Positions 1 through 7,812 of a stretch of DNA of 64,000 bases are shown piece after piece; positions within the stretch are counted from its first letter, which is position 1, and each line of letters opens with the position of its first letter. This stretch comes from CATQHW01 sp965243545 (GTDB taxonomy: Bacteria > Spirochaetota > Spirochaetia > SZUA-6 > Bin103): the NCBI GenBank assembly GCA_965243545.1, contig OZ251573.1:3534001-3598000 (forward strand), read 5' to 3'. Both the position numbers and the translations under genes were made by a program. The notes below the pieces were generated by a model, which ran no database searches, was not told the origin of the DNA, and saw only the letters and a program-made list of their open reading frames with translations.

Positions 1-440
1 GCCGCCGTGCAGCCGAGGCCGACCACGGCGCCGCCAGCCGCGGGGCCGGCAGCGGGGCCGGGGCCGGTCAGCCGCTTGGCGCGCTCCCATGCCGCCGCCG
101 CCAGCGCCGACGCCACCGCCGGATCGGTGGCGCGGTCCGGCCGCGCTCCGAGCGCCGCGGCCAGCGCGGCCGGGTGGTAGCGGTCATGCGCCTCCAGGAC
201 GGTCGCCGACGACCCGGCGACCGCGTGCAGCCACGCCAGCGCCTGCGCGCCGGCGCCGGCCAGCTCCAGCACGGCGGCGACCGGCGCGCCGTGCACGGCC
301 CGCACCAGCCGCGTCCACGGCGCCCCCGATGGCCCCGCCGCCGCTGATGGCCCCGCCGCCGCTGATGGCCCCGCCGCCGCTGATGGCCCCGCCGCCGCTG
401 ATGGCCCCGCCGCCGTGTCTTCAATCCCGCGCGCTAACAT
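1..440 (-). CDS. CinA C-terminal-domain-like protein, 3' part cut by the window edge
   Basis: The reading frame runs from an ATG at 440 to the window start without a stop, so only the first ~146 residues are visible. After a low-complexity N-terminus of about five GPSAAA repeats, the protein shows features of the CinA / nicotinamide-nucleotide amidase fold: LELAGAGAQALAWL, a segment resembling the PGaSxTVLEA motif (VAGSSATVLEA), a YHPAALAAALG helix and GLGCTAA. In this family such domains deamidate NMN or occur as amidase-like modules fused to other enzymes. The gene diverges from the YmdB-like gene, whose GTG lies 20 bases away. The repeat unit is exactly 18 bases, so copy-number change would keep the frame. 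The family call is from motif resemblance; the missing C-terminus prevents a firmer function. Confidence 0.55.
   Translation of the reverse strand, partial: MLARGIEDTAAGPSAAAGPSAAAGPSAAAGPSAAAGPSGAPWTRLVRAVHGAPVAAVLELAGAGAQALAWLHAVAGSSATVLEAHDRYHPAALAAALGARPDRATDPAVASALAAAAWERAKRLTGPGPAAGPAAGGAVVGLGCTA
328..414. repeat. 18-bp in-frame tandem repeat
   Basis: About 4.8 copies of the unit GATGGCCCCGCCGCCGCT lie head to tail. On the minus strand they encode GPSAAA repeats at the N-terminus of the CinA-like protein. The copies are almost identical, suggesting recent slippage expansion. Confidence 0.9.
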
Positions 441-460
441 CTGCTACCCTTGGCGGCGCC

Positions 461-1291
461 GTGCCGCGCATCACCACCGTCCTGTTCGTAGCCGACGTCG
501 TCGGCAAGGCGGGCGTGTTCTGCGTCAAGAGCCTGCTGGCCGATCTGCGCCGCACCCATCAGGTCGACCTGACGATCGCCAACTGCGACGGCGCGACCGG
601 CGGTTTCGGGCTCGGCAAGCGGCATGCCGCCTACCTCCGCAAGCTCGGCGTGGACGTGATCACGTCCGGTGAGTGTATCTACTACAAGCGCGACATGACG
701 CCGTACCTGCAGGAAGTCCGCTACGTGCTGCGGCCGCTCAACTACCCGCGCGCCAACCCGGGGCGCGGCTGGGTGACCGTCACCGCGCGCGGCGGCGCCC
801 GCGTTACGGTGACGTGCCTGCTCGGCCAGTCCGGCTACGACCGCGTGCACGCCGCCAATCCGTTCGCCGCCGCCGACCGGCTGGCCGCCGAGCGGCGCGC
901 GGAGACGCCGATCATGATCGTCGACTTTCACGCGCAGACCACCGCGGAGAAGCGGAACATGGCGATCTGGATGGACGGCAAGGTGAGCGCCGTGTTCGGC
1001 ACGCACGTGCGGGTACAGTCGGCGGACGCGGCGATCAGCGCCAAGGGAACGGCCACGCTCACCCACTGCGGGCGGACCGGCAGCATCGATTCGGTCGGAG
1101 GGCTCGACCCGGAGATCGAGATCCGCAAGTGGCGGACGCAGATCTTCGAGCGGTCGGCCGACGCGTGGCGGAACCTGCAGCTGCAGGGGGCGCTGGCGCG
1201 CTTCGATGACGACGGCCGCGCCGTGGCGCTGGAGCCGCTGCAGGTTCGGTGCGCCGCTCCGCCGACGGAAACCGATGGGCCGGCCCGTTGA
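461..1291 (+). CDS. YmdB/TIGR00282-family metallophosphoesterase-like protein with altered metal site
   Basis: 276 residues from a GTG start, close to the usual length of the YmdB family (2',3'-cyclic-nucleotide phosphodiesterases with a two-metal site). The N-terminus (VLFVADVVGKAG) keeps the first Asp, and the block VDFHAQTTAEK and the stretch SAVFGTH keep two His ligands. Other ligands look changed: the canonical NGEN is NCDG, the canonical GNH is GEC (SGECIYY), and the second His of GTHTHVQ is Arg (GTHVRVQ). The fold is recognisable but the active site may bind metal differently or be inactive. A longer upstream frame exists, but it crosses the opposite-strand repeat, so the GTG next to the conserved beta strand was chosen. 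The 3' end overlaps lptC by 17 bases. Confidence 0.8.
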   Translation: MPRITTVLFVADVVGKAGVFCVKSLLADLRRTHQVDLTIANCDGATGGFGLGKRHAAYLRKLGVDVITSGECIYYKRDMTPYLQEVRYVLRPLNYPRANPGRGWVTVTARGGARVTVTCLLGQSGYDRVHAANPFAAADRLAAERRAETPIMIVDFHAQTTAEKRNMAIWMDGKVSAVFGTHVRVQSADAAISAKGTATLTHCGRTGSIDSVGGLDPEIEIRKWRTQIFERSADAWRNLQLQGALARFDDDGRAVALEPLQVRCAAPPTETDGPAR

Positions 1292-1886
1292 CCGGCGCCG
1301 GCCGGCCCGGACGCCGGCGGCGTCGCGGATACGGGCGGCAGCGCTGGGGGCGGCGGCGTGGGCGCTGGGGGCGGGGCTGCTGGCCGGCTGCTCCTTCGAC
1401 TACCGCCCCACCTCGCTCGACGAGGAGCTTGCCGAGCAGCTGCCCGACACGGTGCTGCGCGGCGTGGAACACACCGTGGTGCGCGCCGGCCGGATCGCCG
1501 CCGTGCTGCGCGTCGATCGCGTCGAGAGCTACGACGAACGGGACCTGGTGCGCCTGTTCGGCATCCACTTCACGGAGTTCGACGGCGCCGGCGCCGTGTT
1601 GACCGAAGCGTGGGCGGACCACGCCGCGTACCACGTCGATACCGGCGACGCGCGCGCCGACGGTTCGGTGGTGGTGGAGTCGCGGCGCGACGACGCCCGG
1701 ATCGCCGCCGACGCGTTGCTGTGGCGCGAGTCGGGGCGGACGCTGGTGAGCGGCGGCGGCGCGGAGGTGGTGATCGAACGCGCCGACGGATCGCGCGTCA
1801 CCGCCGCCGGATTCGAGGCCGACGTGGCGCGCCGCGTGATCCGCTTCCTGGGGCCGATCTCCGGCCGCCTGGCGGCCGGCCGATGA
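1275..1886 (+). CDS. lptC: LptC-like lipoprotein (LPS export)
   Basis: 203 residues. A positively charged N-terminus and hydrophobic stretch end in the lipobox LLAGC with Cys at about residue 39, so the mature protein should be a lipoprotein; classical proteobacterial LptC is instead a bitopic membrane protein. The body is a beta-rich region of the LptC/DUF1239 type, with a repeating pattern that includes LRVDRVESYDERDLV and ARIAADALLW. Identification rests mainly on position: it directly precedes lptA (ATGA overlap) and lptB. LptC family proteins accept LPS from the LptBFG transporter and pass it to LptA in the periplasm. Translation starts inside the 3' end of the YmdB-like gene, suggesting coupling. 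Confidence 0.72.
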   Translation: MGRPVDRRRPARTPAASRIRAAALGAAAWALGAGLLAGCSFDYRPTSLDEELAEQLPDTVLRGVEHTVVRAGRIAAVLRVDRVESYDERDLVRLFGIHFTEFDGAGAVLTEAWADHAAYHVDTGDARADGSVVVESRRDDARIAADALLWRESGRTLVSGGGAEVVIERADGSRVTAAGFEADVARRVIRFLGPISGRLAAGR

Positions 1887-2584
1887 CGGCTCCGCCCGGG
1901 GCAGCGCGGCGGCCGTCCCTGCCAAGCCGCCGCCTGCCAAGCCGCCGCCGGCCGGCCCGCTGCCCGTTGGCCGGCGTCCTGTTGGCCGGCGTCCTGTTGG
2001 CCGGCGCGGCGGCCGCCGCCGCCGAGGACGTGACGTTCCGCGCCGCCGACAGCGCGGAGACGGTGCTTGCCGGCGGGCGGGAACGGACCGTGTTGACCGG
2101 CGCGGTGGAGATCGTCGTGGGCGACGACACCGTCGTCCGCGCCGACGTCGTCGAGCTGCTCGGCGAAGACTCCGAAATCATCCTGGCCAGCGGCAGGGTG
2201 CGGGTGATCGACCGGGAGACGGACGTCGAGATCGCCTGCGAGAACCTGCTGTTCGACCGCGAGCGGTCGGTGCTCCGCATCCAGGGCAGCACGCTGCTGA
2301 TCGACCGCGACAACGAGGTGGTGGTGAAGGGCGGGTTCATGGAGTACCACCAGGAGTCCGGCGAGGCGACCGTGCAGATCGGCGTCCGCATCCTCAAGCC
2401 CGATCTGGTGGCCCGCTCCGAGTTCGCCCGCTACCGGCGGGAGGAGAACACCGTCGACCTGTCCGGCATGCCGGTGGTGACGCAGAACGGCGACGAGTAC
2501 CGCGCCATGCGCATCTTCGTCGACCTTAACCGGGACTCGGTCCGCATGGAAGGACAGATTCAGGGCGCCATCACCGTGTCGTGA
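1883..2584 (+). CDS. lptA: LptA/OstA-family periplasmic LPS-transport protein
   Basis: 233 residues. An N-terminal signal peptide is followed by an OstA beta-jellyroll region with the usual alternating pattern (VLTGAVEIVVGDDTVVRAD, GEDSEIILASGRVRVID, NTVDLSGMPVVTQNG). LptA forms the periplasmic bridge that carries LPS from the inner to the outer membrane. The start ATG overlaps the lptC stop (ATGA) and the 3' end overlaps lptB (GTGA), so lptC-lptA-lptB are likely translated together. The signal peptide contains a 15-base tandem repeat encoding LLAGV units and, before it, a duplicated PSRR segment. That makes the leader longer than usual (~46 residues). Confidence 0.8.
   Translation: MTAPPGAARRPSLPSRRLPSRRRPARCPLAGVLLAGVLLAGAAAAAAEDVTFRAADSAETVLAGGRERTVLTGAVEIVVGDDTVVRADVVELLGEDSEIILASGRVRVIDRETDVEIACENLLFDRERSVLRIQGSTLLIDRDNEVVVKGGFMEYHQESGEATVQIGVRILKPDLVARSEFARYRREENTVDLSGMPVVTQNGDEYRAMRIFVDLNRDSVRMEGQIQGAITVS
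1966..2006. repeat. 15-bp tandem repeat in the lptA signal peptide
   Basis: Two full copies and a partial third copy of GTTGGCCGGCGTCCT encode part of the hydrophobic core of the LptA signal peptide. The unit is five codons, so gain or loss would lengthen or shorten the core without a frameshift. Confidence 0.85.
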
Positions 2585-3309
2585 ACGATCCGGTGCTGGC
2601 GGTGCGCGGGCTGCGCAAGCGCTTCGGCCGCAAGACGGCGGTGCGGGAGGTCTCCTTCCGCATGGAGGTGAGCGAGGTGGTCGGCCTGCTCGGCCCCAAC
2701 GGGGCCGGCAAGACGACCGTGTTCTTCATGATCGCCGGCTTCATCCCGCCGTCGGCGGGCGCGATCTCCCTGGGGAACCACGACATCACGCGGCTGCCGA
2801 TGTACCGCCGGGCGCGCAGCGGCATAGCGTACCTGCCGCAGGAGCCGTCGGTGTTTCGCCGGCTCACCGTGCGCCAGAACGTCCTGGCGGTCCTGGAGAC
2901 CCGCCGCCTGCGCCGCCGCCAGCGGCACGAACGGTGCGACCAGCTGCTTGAGGAGCTCGGCATCCTGGAGCTGGCCGCGCAGAAGGCGCACACCCTGTCC
3001 GGCGGCGAGCGGCGCCGCACCGAGATAGCCCGGGCGCTCGCCGGCGATCCCCGCTTCCTGCTGCTGGACGAGCCGTTCGCCGGCATCGACCCGATCGCCG
3101 TCCATCACCTCAAGCGCGTGGTCCGCTCGCTCGCCGGCAAGGGGATCGGCATCCTGCTCACCGATCACAACGTCCGCGACGCCCTGGAGATCACCGACCG
3201 CTCCTACATCATCGACGGCGGGCGGATCATCGCCGCAGGCTCCCGCGAAGCGCTGCTGGCCGACCCGGAGGCGCGCCGCGCCTATCTGGGAGACGAGTTC
3301 CGCATGTAG
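2581..3309 (+). CDS. lptB: LPS export ABC transporter ATP-binding protein LptB
   Basis: 242 residues, typical for LptB. Walker A (GPNGAGKTT) lies near residue 40, the signature LSGGERRR near 140, Walker B FLLLDEPFAGID just after it, and the H-loop TDHNV near 195. The YLPQEPSVFRRLTV stretch is characteristic of LptB rather than of other ABC ATPases. As the cytoplasmic motor of LptB2FG it powers extraction of LPS from the inner membrane. No lptF or lptG is in the window. The GTG start overlaps the lptA stop (GTGA). Confidence 0.95.
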   Translation: MNDPVLAVRGLRKRFGRKTAVREVSFRMEVSEVVGLLGPNGAGKTTVFFMIAGFIPPSAGAISLGNHDITRLPMYRRARSGIAYLPQEPSVFRRLTVRQNVLAVLETRRLRRRQRHERCDQLLEELGILELAAQKAHTLSGGERRRTEIARALAGDPRFLLLDEPFAGIDPIAVHHLKRVVRSLAGKGIGILLTDHNVRDALEITDRSYIIDGGRIIAAGSREALLADPEARRAYLGDEFRM

Positions 3310-3340
3310 CGGAACGGCGGGCCGGCCGCATCCCCCGGAT

Positions 3341-3369
3341 TTGACACCCCGGCCGCCGCGCGCCAGACT
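3341..3369 (+). promoter_or_regulatory. possible sigma-70-type promoter upstream of rpoN
   Basis: A perfect TTGACA at 3341-3346 is followed after 17 bases by CAGACT at 3364-3369, a poor -10 match. It lies in the 129-base gap between lptB and rpoN, the first real gap in the cluster, so an internal promoter for rpoN-hprK-ptsH-lexA-holA is plausible. Confidence 0.35.
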
Positions 3370-3438
3370 CCACCGGCGAGCACGGCCCGCGTGGCCGGCG
3401 GGGTCCGGCCGCGCTCGCCGTGGAACCAGACACCCACG

Positions 3439-4851
3439 ATGCAAGCCCAGCAACCGGTCCTCCGGCAGGAGCAACGCCTGCGGATGACGCCGCAGCTCTA
3501 CCAGGCGATCCGCATCATGGCGCTGCCGCTGGCCGACCTGCAGCTCACCATCGACCAGGAGCTGCAGCGCAACCCGGCGCTGGAGGTGGTCTCCGAGGAC
3601 GCCACCGACTCCCTGGACGAGCTGGAGGAACGGCCGGAGGAAGAGCTGTTCGCGGACTCCTCCGATCCGGGCTTCCCGAACCTGCGCGCCGGCGGGGACG
3701 CGGACGCCAAGCAGCGCTTTCTGGAGGGCGCGTTGCAACGTCCGGAGACGCTGCGCGAACATCTGCTGTGGCAGCTGCGGCTGCAGCCGGTCGGCCCCGA
3801 GGTGGTGCGCACCGCCGAGAGCCTGATCCACAACCTGGACGACAACGGGTTCTTTCGGGAACCGCTGGCCGCGGCGCTCCCCGACGCCGACCCGCGCACG
3901 CTCGACCGGGCGCAGCGGCTGGTGCAGGGGCTCGACCCGGTCGGCGCCTGCGTCGCCGATTACCGCGAGTCGCTGATCGTCCAGATCCGGCGCCACGAGG
4001 CGCCGGCTGCGCACGCCGCGGCGGTGGTCGAAGGCCATCTGGACCGGCTGGAGCGCGGCCGGTTCGACGAGATCGCGCGCGCGCTCGGCATCTCGGCCGC
4101 CGACGTGCGCGCCGTGCTCGCCTTCGTGCGGACGCTGGAGCCGCTGCCGGGGCGCAACTTCGAGTCGGAGCCGGTCCGCTACGTGGTCCCCGACCTGATC
4201 GTCCGCATGGACGACGGCGAGCTGGTGATCGTCCTCAACGACGAGGTGATCCCGGTGCTGGGGGTCGACCGCTTCTTCGAGCGGCTCGGCGGCAACGGAT
4301 CGAACGGCAGCGCGGCCGTCGGGCCGGGAGGCGGCGCGTCCGCCGGCGCGGCCGCCAGGGACGCGCGCCGATTCGCCCGGGCGAACCTGCAGGAAGCGCG
4401 GTCGTTCATCCGCAACGTGGCCGCCCGCAACCGGTCGCTGGTGCGGGTGGCGCGGTCGGTGGTCGATCAGCAGCGCGAGTTCTTCCGGCGCGGGCCGAAG
4501 CACCTGCGTCCGCTGACGCTCCGCGACGTTGCGGACCAGGTCGAGTTGCACGAGACGACCGTGTCGCGGATCGTCAACGGCAAGTACGCGCAGACCGAGT
4601 GGGGGGTCTTCGAGCTCCGCCACTTCTTCACCAACTCGATCTCCGGCGCCGGGTCGAGCGGATCGCAGTACTCCAAGGCCGGCGTCAAGGAGATGGTGCG
4701 CGAGATCATCCAGGCCGAACCGCCCGGCGGCAAACGGTTGTCGGACAGCCGCATAGCCGCCGCGCTGGCCGAACGCGGCGTCAAGATCGCCCGCCGCACG
4801 GTTGCCAAGTACCGCGGCGAGCTCGACATAGAGAGCTCCCTGGAGCGCTGA
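3439..4851 (+). CDS. rpoN: RNA polymerase sigma-54 factor
   Basis: 470 residues from the ATG that begins MQAQQPVLRQEQRLRMTPQL. Region I is glutamine/leucine rich (residues 1-50) and binds the activator, an acidic region II follows, and the core-binding domain comes next (TLREHLLWQL, SLIHNLDDNGFF). The C-terminal HTH (LRDVADQVELHETTVSRIVNGKYAQT) is followed by the diagnostic RpoN box ARRTVAKYR near residue 455. Sigma-54 recognises -24/-12 promoters and needs AAA+ activators, none of which is in this window. A Gly/Ala/Ser-rich insertion (about residues 285-312, NGSNGSAAVGPGGGASAG) interrupts the middle of the protein and looks like a linker expansion. Confidence 0.95.
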   Translation: MQAQQPVLRQEQRLRMTPQLYQAIRIMALPLADLQLTIDQELQRNPALEVVSEDATDSLDELEERPEEELFADSSDPGFPNLRAGGDADAKQRFLEGALQRPETLREHLLWQLRLQPVGPEVVRTAESLIHNLDDNGFFREPLAAALPDADPRTLDRAQRLVQGLDPVGACVADYRESLIVQIRRHEAPAAHAAAVVEGHLDRLERGRFDEIARALGISAADVRAVLAFVRTLEPLPGRNFESEPVRYVVPDLIVRMDDGELVIVLNDEVIPVLGVDRFFERLGGNGSNGSAAVGPGGGASAGAAARDARRFARANLQEARSFIRNVAARNRSLVRVARSVVDQQREFFRRGPKHLRPLTLRDVADQVELHETTVSRIVNGKYAQTEWGVFELRHFFTNSISGAGSSGSQYSKAGVKEMVREIIQAEPPGGKRLSDSRIAAALAERGVKIARRTVAKYRGELDIESSLER

Positions 4852-4860
4852 CGGACCCCG

Positions 4861-5826
4861 ATGGCGTTCACCACCCTCGACCTGCTGCAGCTCGACTTGC
4901 GCGAGAACGAAGCGCTGCACCTGTCGTGCATCGGCGGGCGGTCCGGTATCATGCGCGAAATCAACGCCCCGGAGTTGAACCGGCCCGGCTTGGCGCTGGC
5001 CGGATTCTACGAGCGGTTCGCCTTCCAGCGCATCCAGGTGTTCGGCCGGGGAGAGCACGCCTTTCTGCAGAAGCTGTCCGCGGAAGGCAAGACCGACACC
5101 TTGCGGCGGCTGTTCGACCACGCGGTCCCGTGCTGCGTGTTCACCGACCTGCAACAGCCGACCGACGACTTCCGCCAGCTGTGCGAGGCGGCCGGATGCC
5201 CGCTCCTGCAGACCTCGCTGTCGTCGTCGGTGTTCACGGCGCGCGTGGTGAGCGCGCTCAACACCATCTTCGCGCCGTCCTGCAGCGTGCACGGCGTGCT
5301 GCTGGAGGTGTTCGGTCTGGGCGTCCTGCTGCAGGGCCCCAGCGGGGTGGGCAAGAGCGAGGCGGCGCTGGCCCTGATCGAGCGCGGCCACCGCTTCGTG
5401 GCCGACGACCTGGTGGAGATCAGCCGGGTCGGCAACACCCTGATCGGCAAAGGGGTGGAGGTGACCAGCCGCCATCTGGAGATCCGCGGCATAGGCATCA
5501 TCAACATCGCCTATCTGTTCGGGGTCGGCGCCATCCGCGAATCCAAGCAGATCCAGCTGGCGGTGCAGCTCGAGGAGTGGGACAACTCGCGCGAATATGA
5601 TCGAATCGGTGACCAGGACATGCAGGTGGAGATTATCGGCACGCACGTCCGCCAGATCGTCGTACCGGTGCGGCCCGGCCGGCCGGTGCCGATCCTGATC
5701 GAGACGGCGGCCATGAACGAACGGGTCAAGCACATGGGGTACAACTCCGCGCAGGAGTTCAACAGCAGCGCCATGGCGTGGATGACGGTCCGCAATCCGC
5801 AGACCGCCGTGATCGAAGAGTGGTAG
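4861..5826 (+). CDS. hprK: HPr kinase/phosphorylase
   Basis: 321 residues, the normal length. The P-loop GPSGVGKS is at residues 159-166, the family signature LEIRGIGIINI follows near 205, and His144 (SVHG) and the C-terminal helices are present. HprK phosphorylates HPr on Ser46 using ATP or pyrophosphate and reverses this with phosphate, linking carbon status to PTS and gene control. It lies nine bases after rpoN and just before ptsH, the arrangement seen in many diderm bacteria. No PTS enzyme I or EII gene is visible here, so the regulatory output cannot be read from this window. Confidence 0.96.
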   Translation: MAFTTLDLLQLDLRENEALHLSCIGGRSGIMREINAPELNRPGLALAGFYERFAFQRIQVFGRGEHAFLQKLSAEGKTDTLRRLFDHAVPCCVFTDLQQPTDDFRQLCEAAGCPLLQTSLSSSVFTARVVSALNTIFAPSCSVHGVLLEVFGLGVLLQGPSGVGKSEAALALIERGHRFVADDLVEISRVGNTLIGKGVEVTSRHLEIRGIGIINIAYLFGVGAIRESKQIQLAVQLEEWDNSREYDRIGDQDMQVEIIGTHVRQIVVPVRPGRPVPILIETAAMNERVKHMGYNSAQEFNSSAMAWMTVRNPQTAVIEEW

Positions 5827-5837
5827 ATTCGGTCCCG

Positions 5838-6116
5838 ATGGTGGAGCGTGAGGTGAAGATAGCCAACCGGGCCGGCGTGCACGCGCGCCCGGCGGCGCTG
5901 CTGGTGCGGGCCGCCAACCGCTTTCAGGCCGACATCTACCTGGAAAAGGACGGCGAACGGGTCAACGGCAAGTCGATCATGGGGATCATCGCCCTGGGCG
6001 CCGCCTATCGAACCTCGTTGCGGGTCATAGCCACCGGCGCGGACGAGGCGGAGGCGGTGGAAGCGCTGGTCCGCCTGGTGGAAAGCAAGTTCCAGGCGAC
6101 GGACGACGCGCCGTGA
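5838..6116 (+). CDS. ptsH: Phosphocarrier protein HPr
   Basis: 92 residues counting from ATG 5838; an earlier in-frame start inside hprK gives an unlikely N-terminal extension. His15 in AGVHARPA is the site phosphorylated by enzyme I, and Ser46 in NGKSIMGI is the HprK target. Both sit at exactly the canonical positions. The protein can therefore serve both phosphotransfer and regulatory roles. Its stop overlaps the GTG of lexA (GTGA). Confidence 0.95.
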   Translation: MVEREVKIANRAGVHARPAALLVRAANRFQADIYLEKDGERVNGKSIMGIIALGAAYRTSLRVIATGADEAEAVEALVRLVESKFQATDDAP

Positions 6117-6718
6117 ACGACCTGACGCAGCGCCAACGGCAGGCGTACCGGTTCATCGTGAGCTACCTGGAGGACCACGGCTTCGCGCCGTCGGTCCGCG
6201 AGTTGGCGGCTCATCTCGGCGTCACCGCCAAGGGCGGGCTCGACTACCTGCGGGCGCTCGAACGCCTGGGCTACATCGGCCGGGGCGCGCGGCAGTCGCG
6301 GGCGATCAGGATCACGCGGCGCGCTGCGGAGGAGCCGGACGTCGTCGAGATACCGGTGCTCGGCGCCGTGGTCGCCGGGCTGCCGCTGCTCGCCGAGGAG
6401 AACCTGGACGGCACCTACCCGCTGGCGCGGTCCGGCCTCCGCGCCGGCGAGTACTTCGCGCTGCGCGTGCGGGGCGACAGCATGATCGACGCCGGCATCA
6501 ACGACGGCGACCTGGCCGTGATCCGGCGGCAGCCGACCGCCGCCGACGGCGACGTCGTGGTGGCCATGATCGACGACGCCGCAACCCTCAAGCGGTTCTA
6601 CAGGGAGAGCCAGCGCGTGCGCCTGCAGGCGGCGAACCCCGCCTACCCGCCGATCTACGTCACCGCCGACCTCCGCATCCTGGGCAAGCTGGCGCGCCTG
6701 GTGCGCGACTACCGCTGA
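6113..6718 (+). CDS. lexA: LexA repressor (SOS regulator)
   Basis: 201 residues from a GTG overlapping the ptsH stop. An N-terminal winged HTH (TQRQRQAYRFIVSYL, SVRELAAHLGVTAKGG) is followed by the self-cleavage segment, with Ala88-Gly89 as the scissile bond (AVVAGLPLL). The peptidase domain has Ser123 (RGDSMI) and Lys160 (ATLKRF) as the catalytic dyad. In the SOS response RecA filaments trigger self-cleavage and derepression of repair genes; uvrC lies just downstream on the other strand. I did not find a convincing SOS box, and because translation is coupled to ptsH the gene may lack its own promoter. Confidence 0.93.
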   Translation: MNDLTQRQRQAYRFIVSYLEDHGFAPSVRELAAHLGVTAKGGLDYLRALERLGYIGRGARQSRAIRITRRAAEEPDVVEIPVLGAVVAGLPLLAEENLDGTYPLARSGLRAGEYFALRVRGDSMIDAGINDGDLAVIRRQPTAADGDVVVAMIDDAATLKRFYRESQRVRLQAANPAYPPIYVTADLRILGKLARLVRDYR

Positions 6719-7812
6719 GCGGGCGCGCGGGGCGAGGAGAGCGCGGCGGGCGCGCGCGGCCGGGCGGCCGGGCCGCGGCCGGCCGAACGCGGGCGGCGGC
6801 CGGCGGCGAGGCGGCGCCCACCTATCTGTTCTGCGGGCCGGATACCGGCGAGAAGCGCCGGGCGGTCGAGCGGCTGCGCGCGCAGCTGAAGCGGAGCGGC
6901 GGCGGCGGCCTGCCGGCGATCGAGCGCCACTATCCGTTCGACACCGTCATCGTCGACGTGATCGCGTCGTTGCGCACGCCGAGCCTGTTCGCGCCGCGGC
7001 GGCTGGTGGTGATGGGCCAGGCGGAGTCGCTCAAGGCGGCCGACGCGGCGGCGCTGGCCGACTACTGCGGCGACCCCGCCGCCGGCACCACGCTGGTGAT
7101 CGAGACCGAGGAGCTGCGCGTGGCCAAGCGGCTGCAGGACGCGGTCCCGGCCTCCTGCCGCCGGGTGTTCTGGGAACGCTTTCCCGATCAGCGGCGGCGC
7201 GCCATCAACGCCTTCTTCCGCGAGCGGGGGATCGACGTCGACGACGACGCGGTGGAGACCATCAACGAGGTGGTCGGCGCTTCATCGGCGGCGCTGGAAA
7301 GCGAGTGCGCGGCGTTGGCCGCCATGCATCGGGCCGCCGCCGGCGAAGGGACCGCGCTGACCGTCGAGCACGTCGACCGCTGGGTCCATCACAGCCGCGC
7401 CGAGACGGTGTTCACCCTGTTCGACCACCTGGGAGGCCGCGACCTGGCGGCCGGCATCCGCGCCCTGCAGGCGATCATGCTGACCCGCCAGTCCAGCCCG
7501 TCGCAGCTCCTGGGCGCGCTGGCTTCCCAGTTCCGCAAGGCGGCCGACCTGCAGCAGCTGCTGCGGCGCATGGACCGGCAGCAGGCGTGGCGGGAGCTCA
7601 AGGTGACCGGCAAGCGGGCGCAGGCCAGCCTGGCCCGCGCGGCCGAGCGCTACCGCGCCGCGGAGCTGCGCGCCATCCTGCTGGCGCTGGCCGAGTTCGA
7701 CGTGCGCATCCGCTCCGCGGCGCAGCACATGCAGCTCAGCCTGCTCCGCCTTGCCCTCTACTACGTCGTCGCGCGAGGTGGGCGAGGAGCGTGGCGGCTG
7801 TTTCCGGACTGA
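6715..7812 (+). CDS. holA: DNA polymerase III subunit delta, probable non-ATG start
   Basis: The clamp-loader delta subunit opens the sliding clamp. Residues such as LRTPSLFAPRRLVVMGQAE, FFRERGIDVDDDAVE and the C-terminal LLRLALYYVV fit HolA. The first ATG/GTG/TTG in frame is GTG 6958, but the sequence before it already encodes the HolA N-terminus (TYLFCGPDTGEKRRAVERL at ~6811-6867). No standard start lies upstream in this frame. A CTG at 6715 overlaps the lexA stop in the same NTGA manner as other junctions here, giving 365 residues (family ~340). The 5' codons up to 6800 encode an Arg/Gly-rich stretch. A start at CTG is an inference; the conservative start is 6958 (284 residues). The 3' end overlaps convergent uvrC by 77 bases. 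Confidence 0.7.
   Translation: MSGRAGRGERGGRARPGGRAAAGRTRAAAGGEAAPTYLFCGPDTGEKRRAVERLRAQLKRSGGGGLPAIERHYPFDTVIVDVIASLRTPSLFAPRRLVVMGQAESLKAADAAALADYCGDPAAGTTLVIETEELRVAKRLQDAVPASCRRVFWERFPDQRRRAINAFFRERGIDVDDDAVETINEVVGASSAALESECAALAAMHRAAAGEGTALTVEHVDRWVHHSRAETVFTLFDHLGGRDLAAGIRALQAIMLTRQSSPSQLLGALASQFRKAADLQQLLRRMDRQQAWRELKVTGKRAQASLARAAERYRAAELRAILLALAEFDVRIRSAAQHMQLSLLRLALYYVVARGGRGAWRLFPD

Noticed and set aside
2560..5733. Long minus-strand open frame of over 1000 codons covering lptB, rpoN and hprK
   Set aside because: It is the antisense of three well-supported genes. High GC keeps antisense frames open; its translation shows no domain and is rich in Arg, His and Gln.
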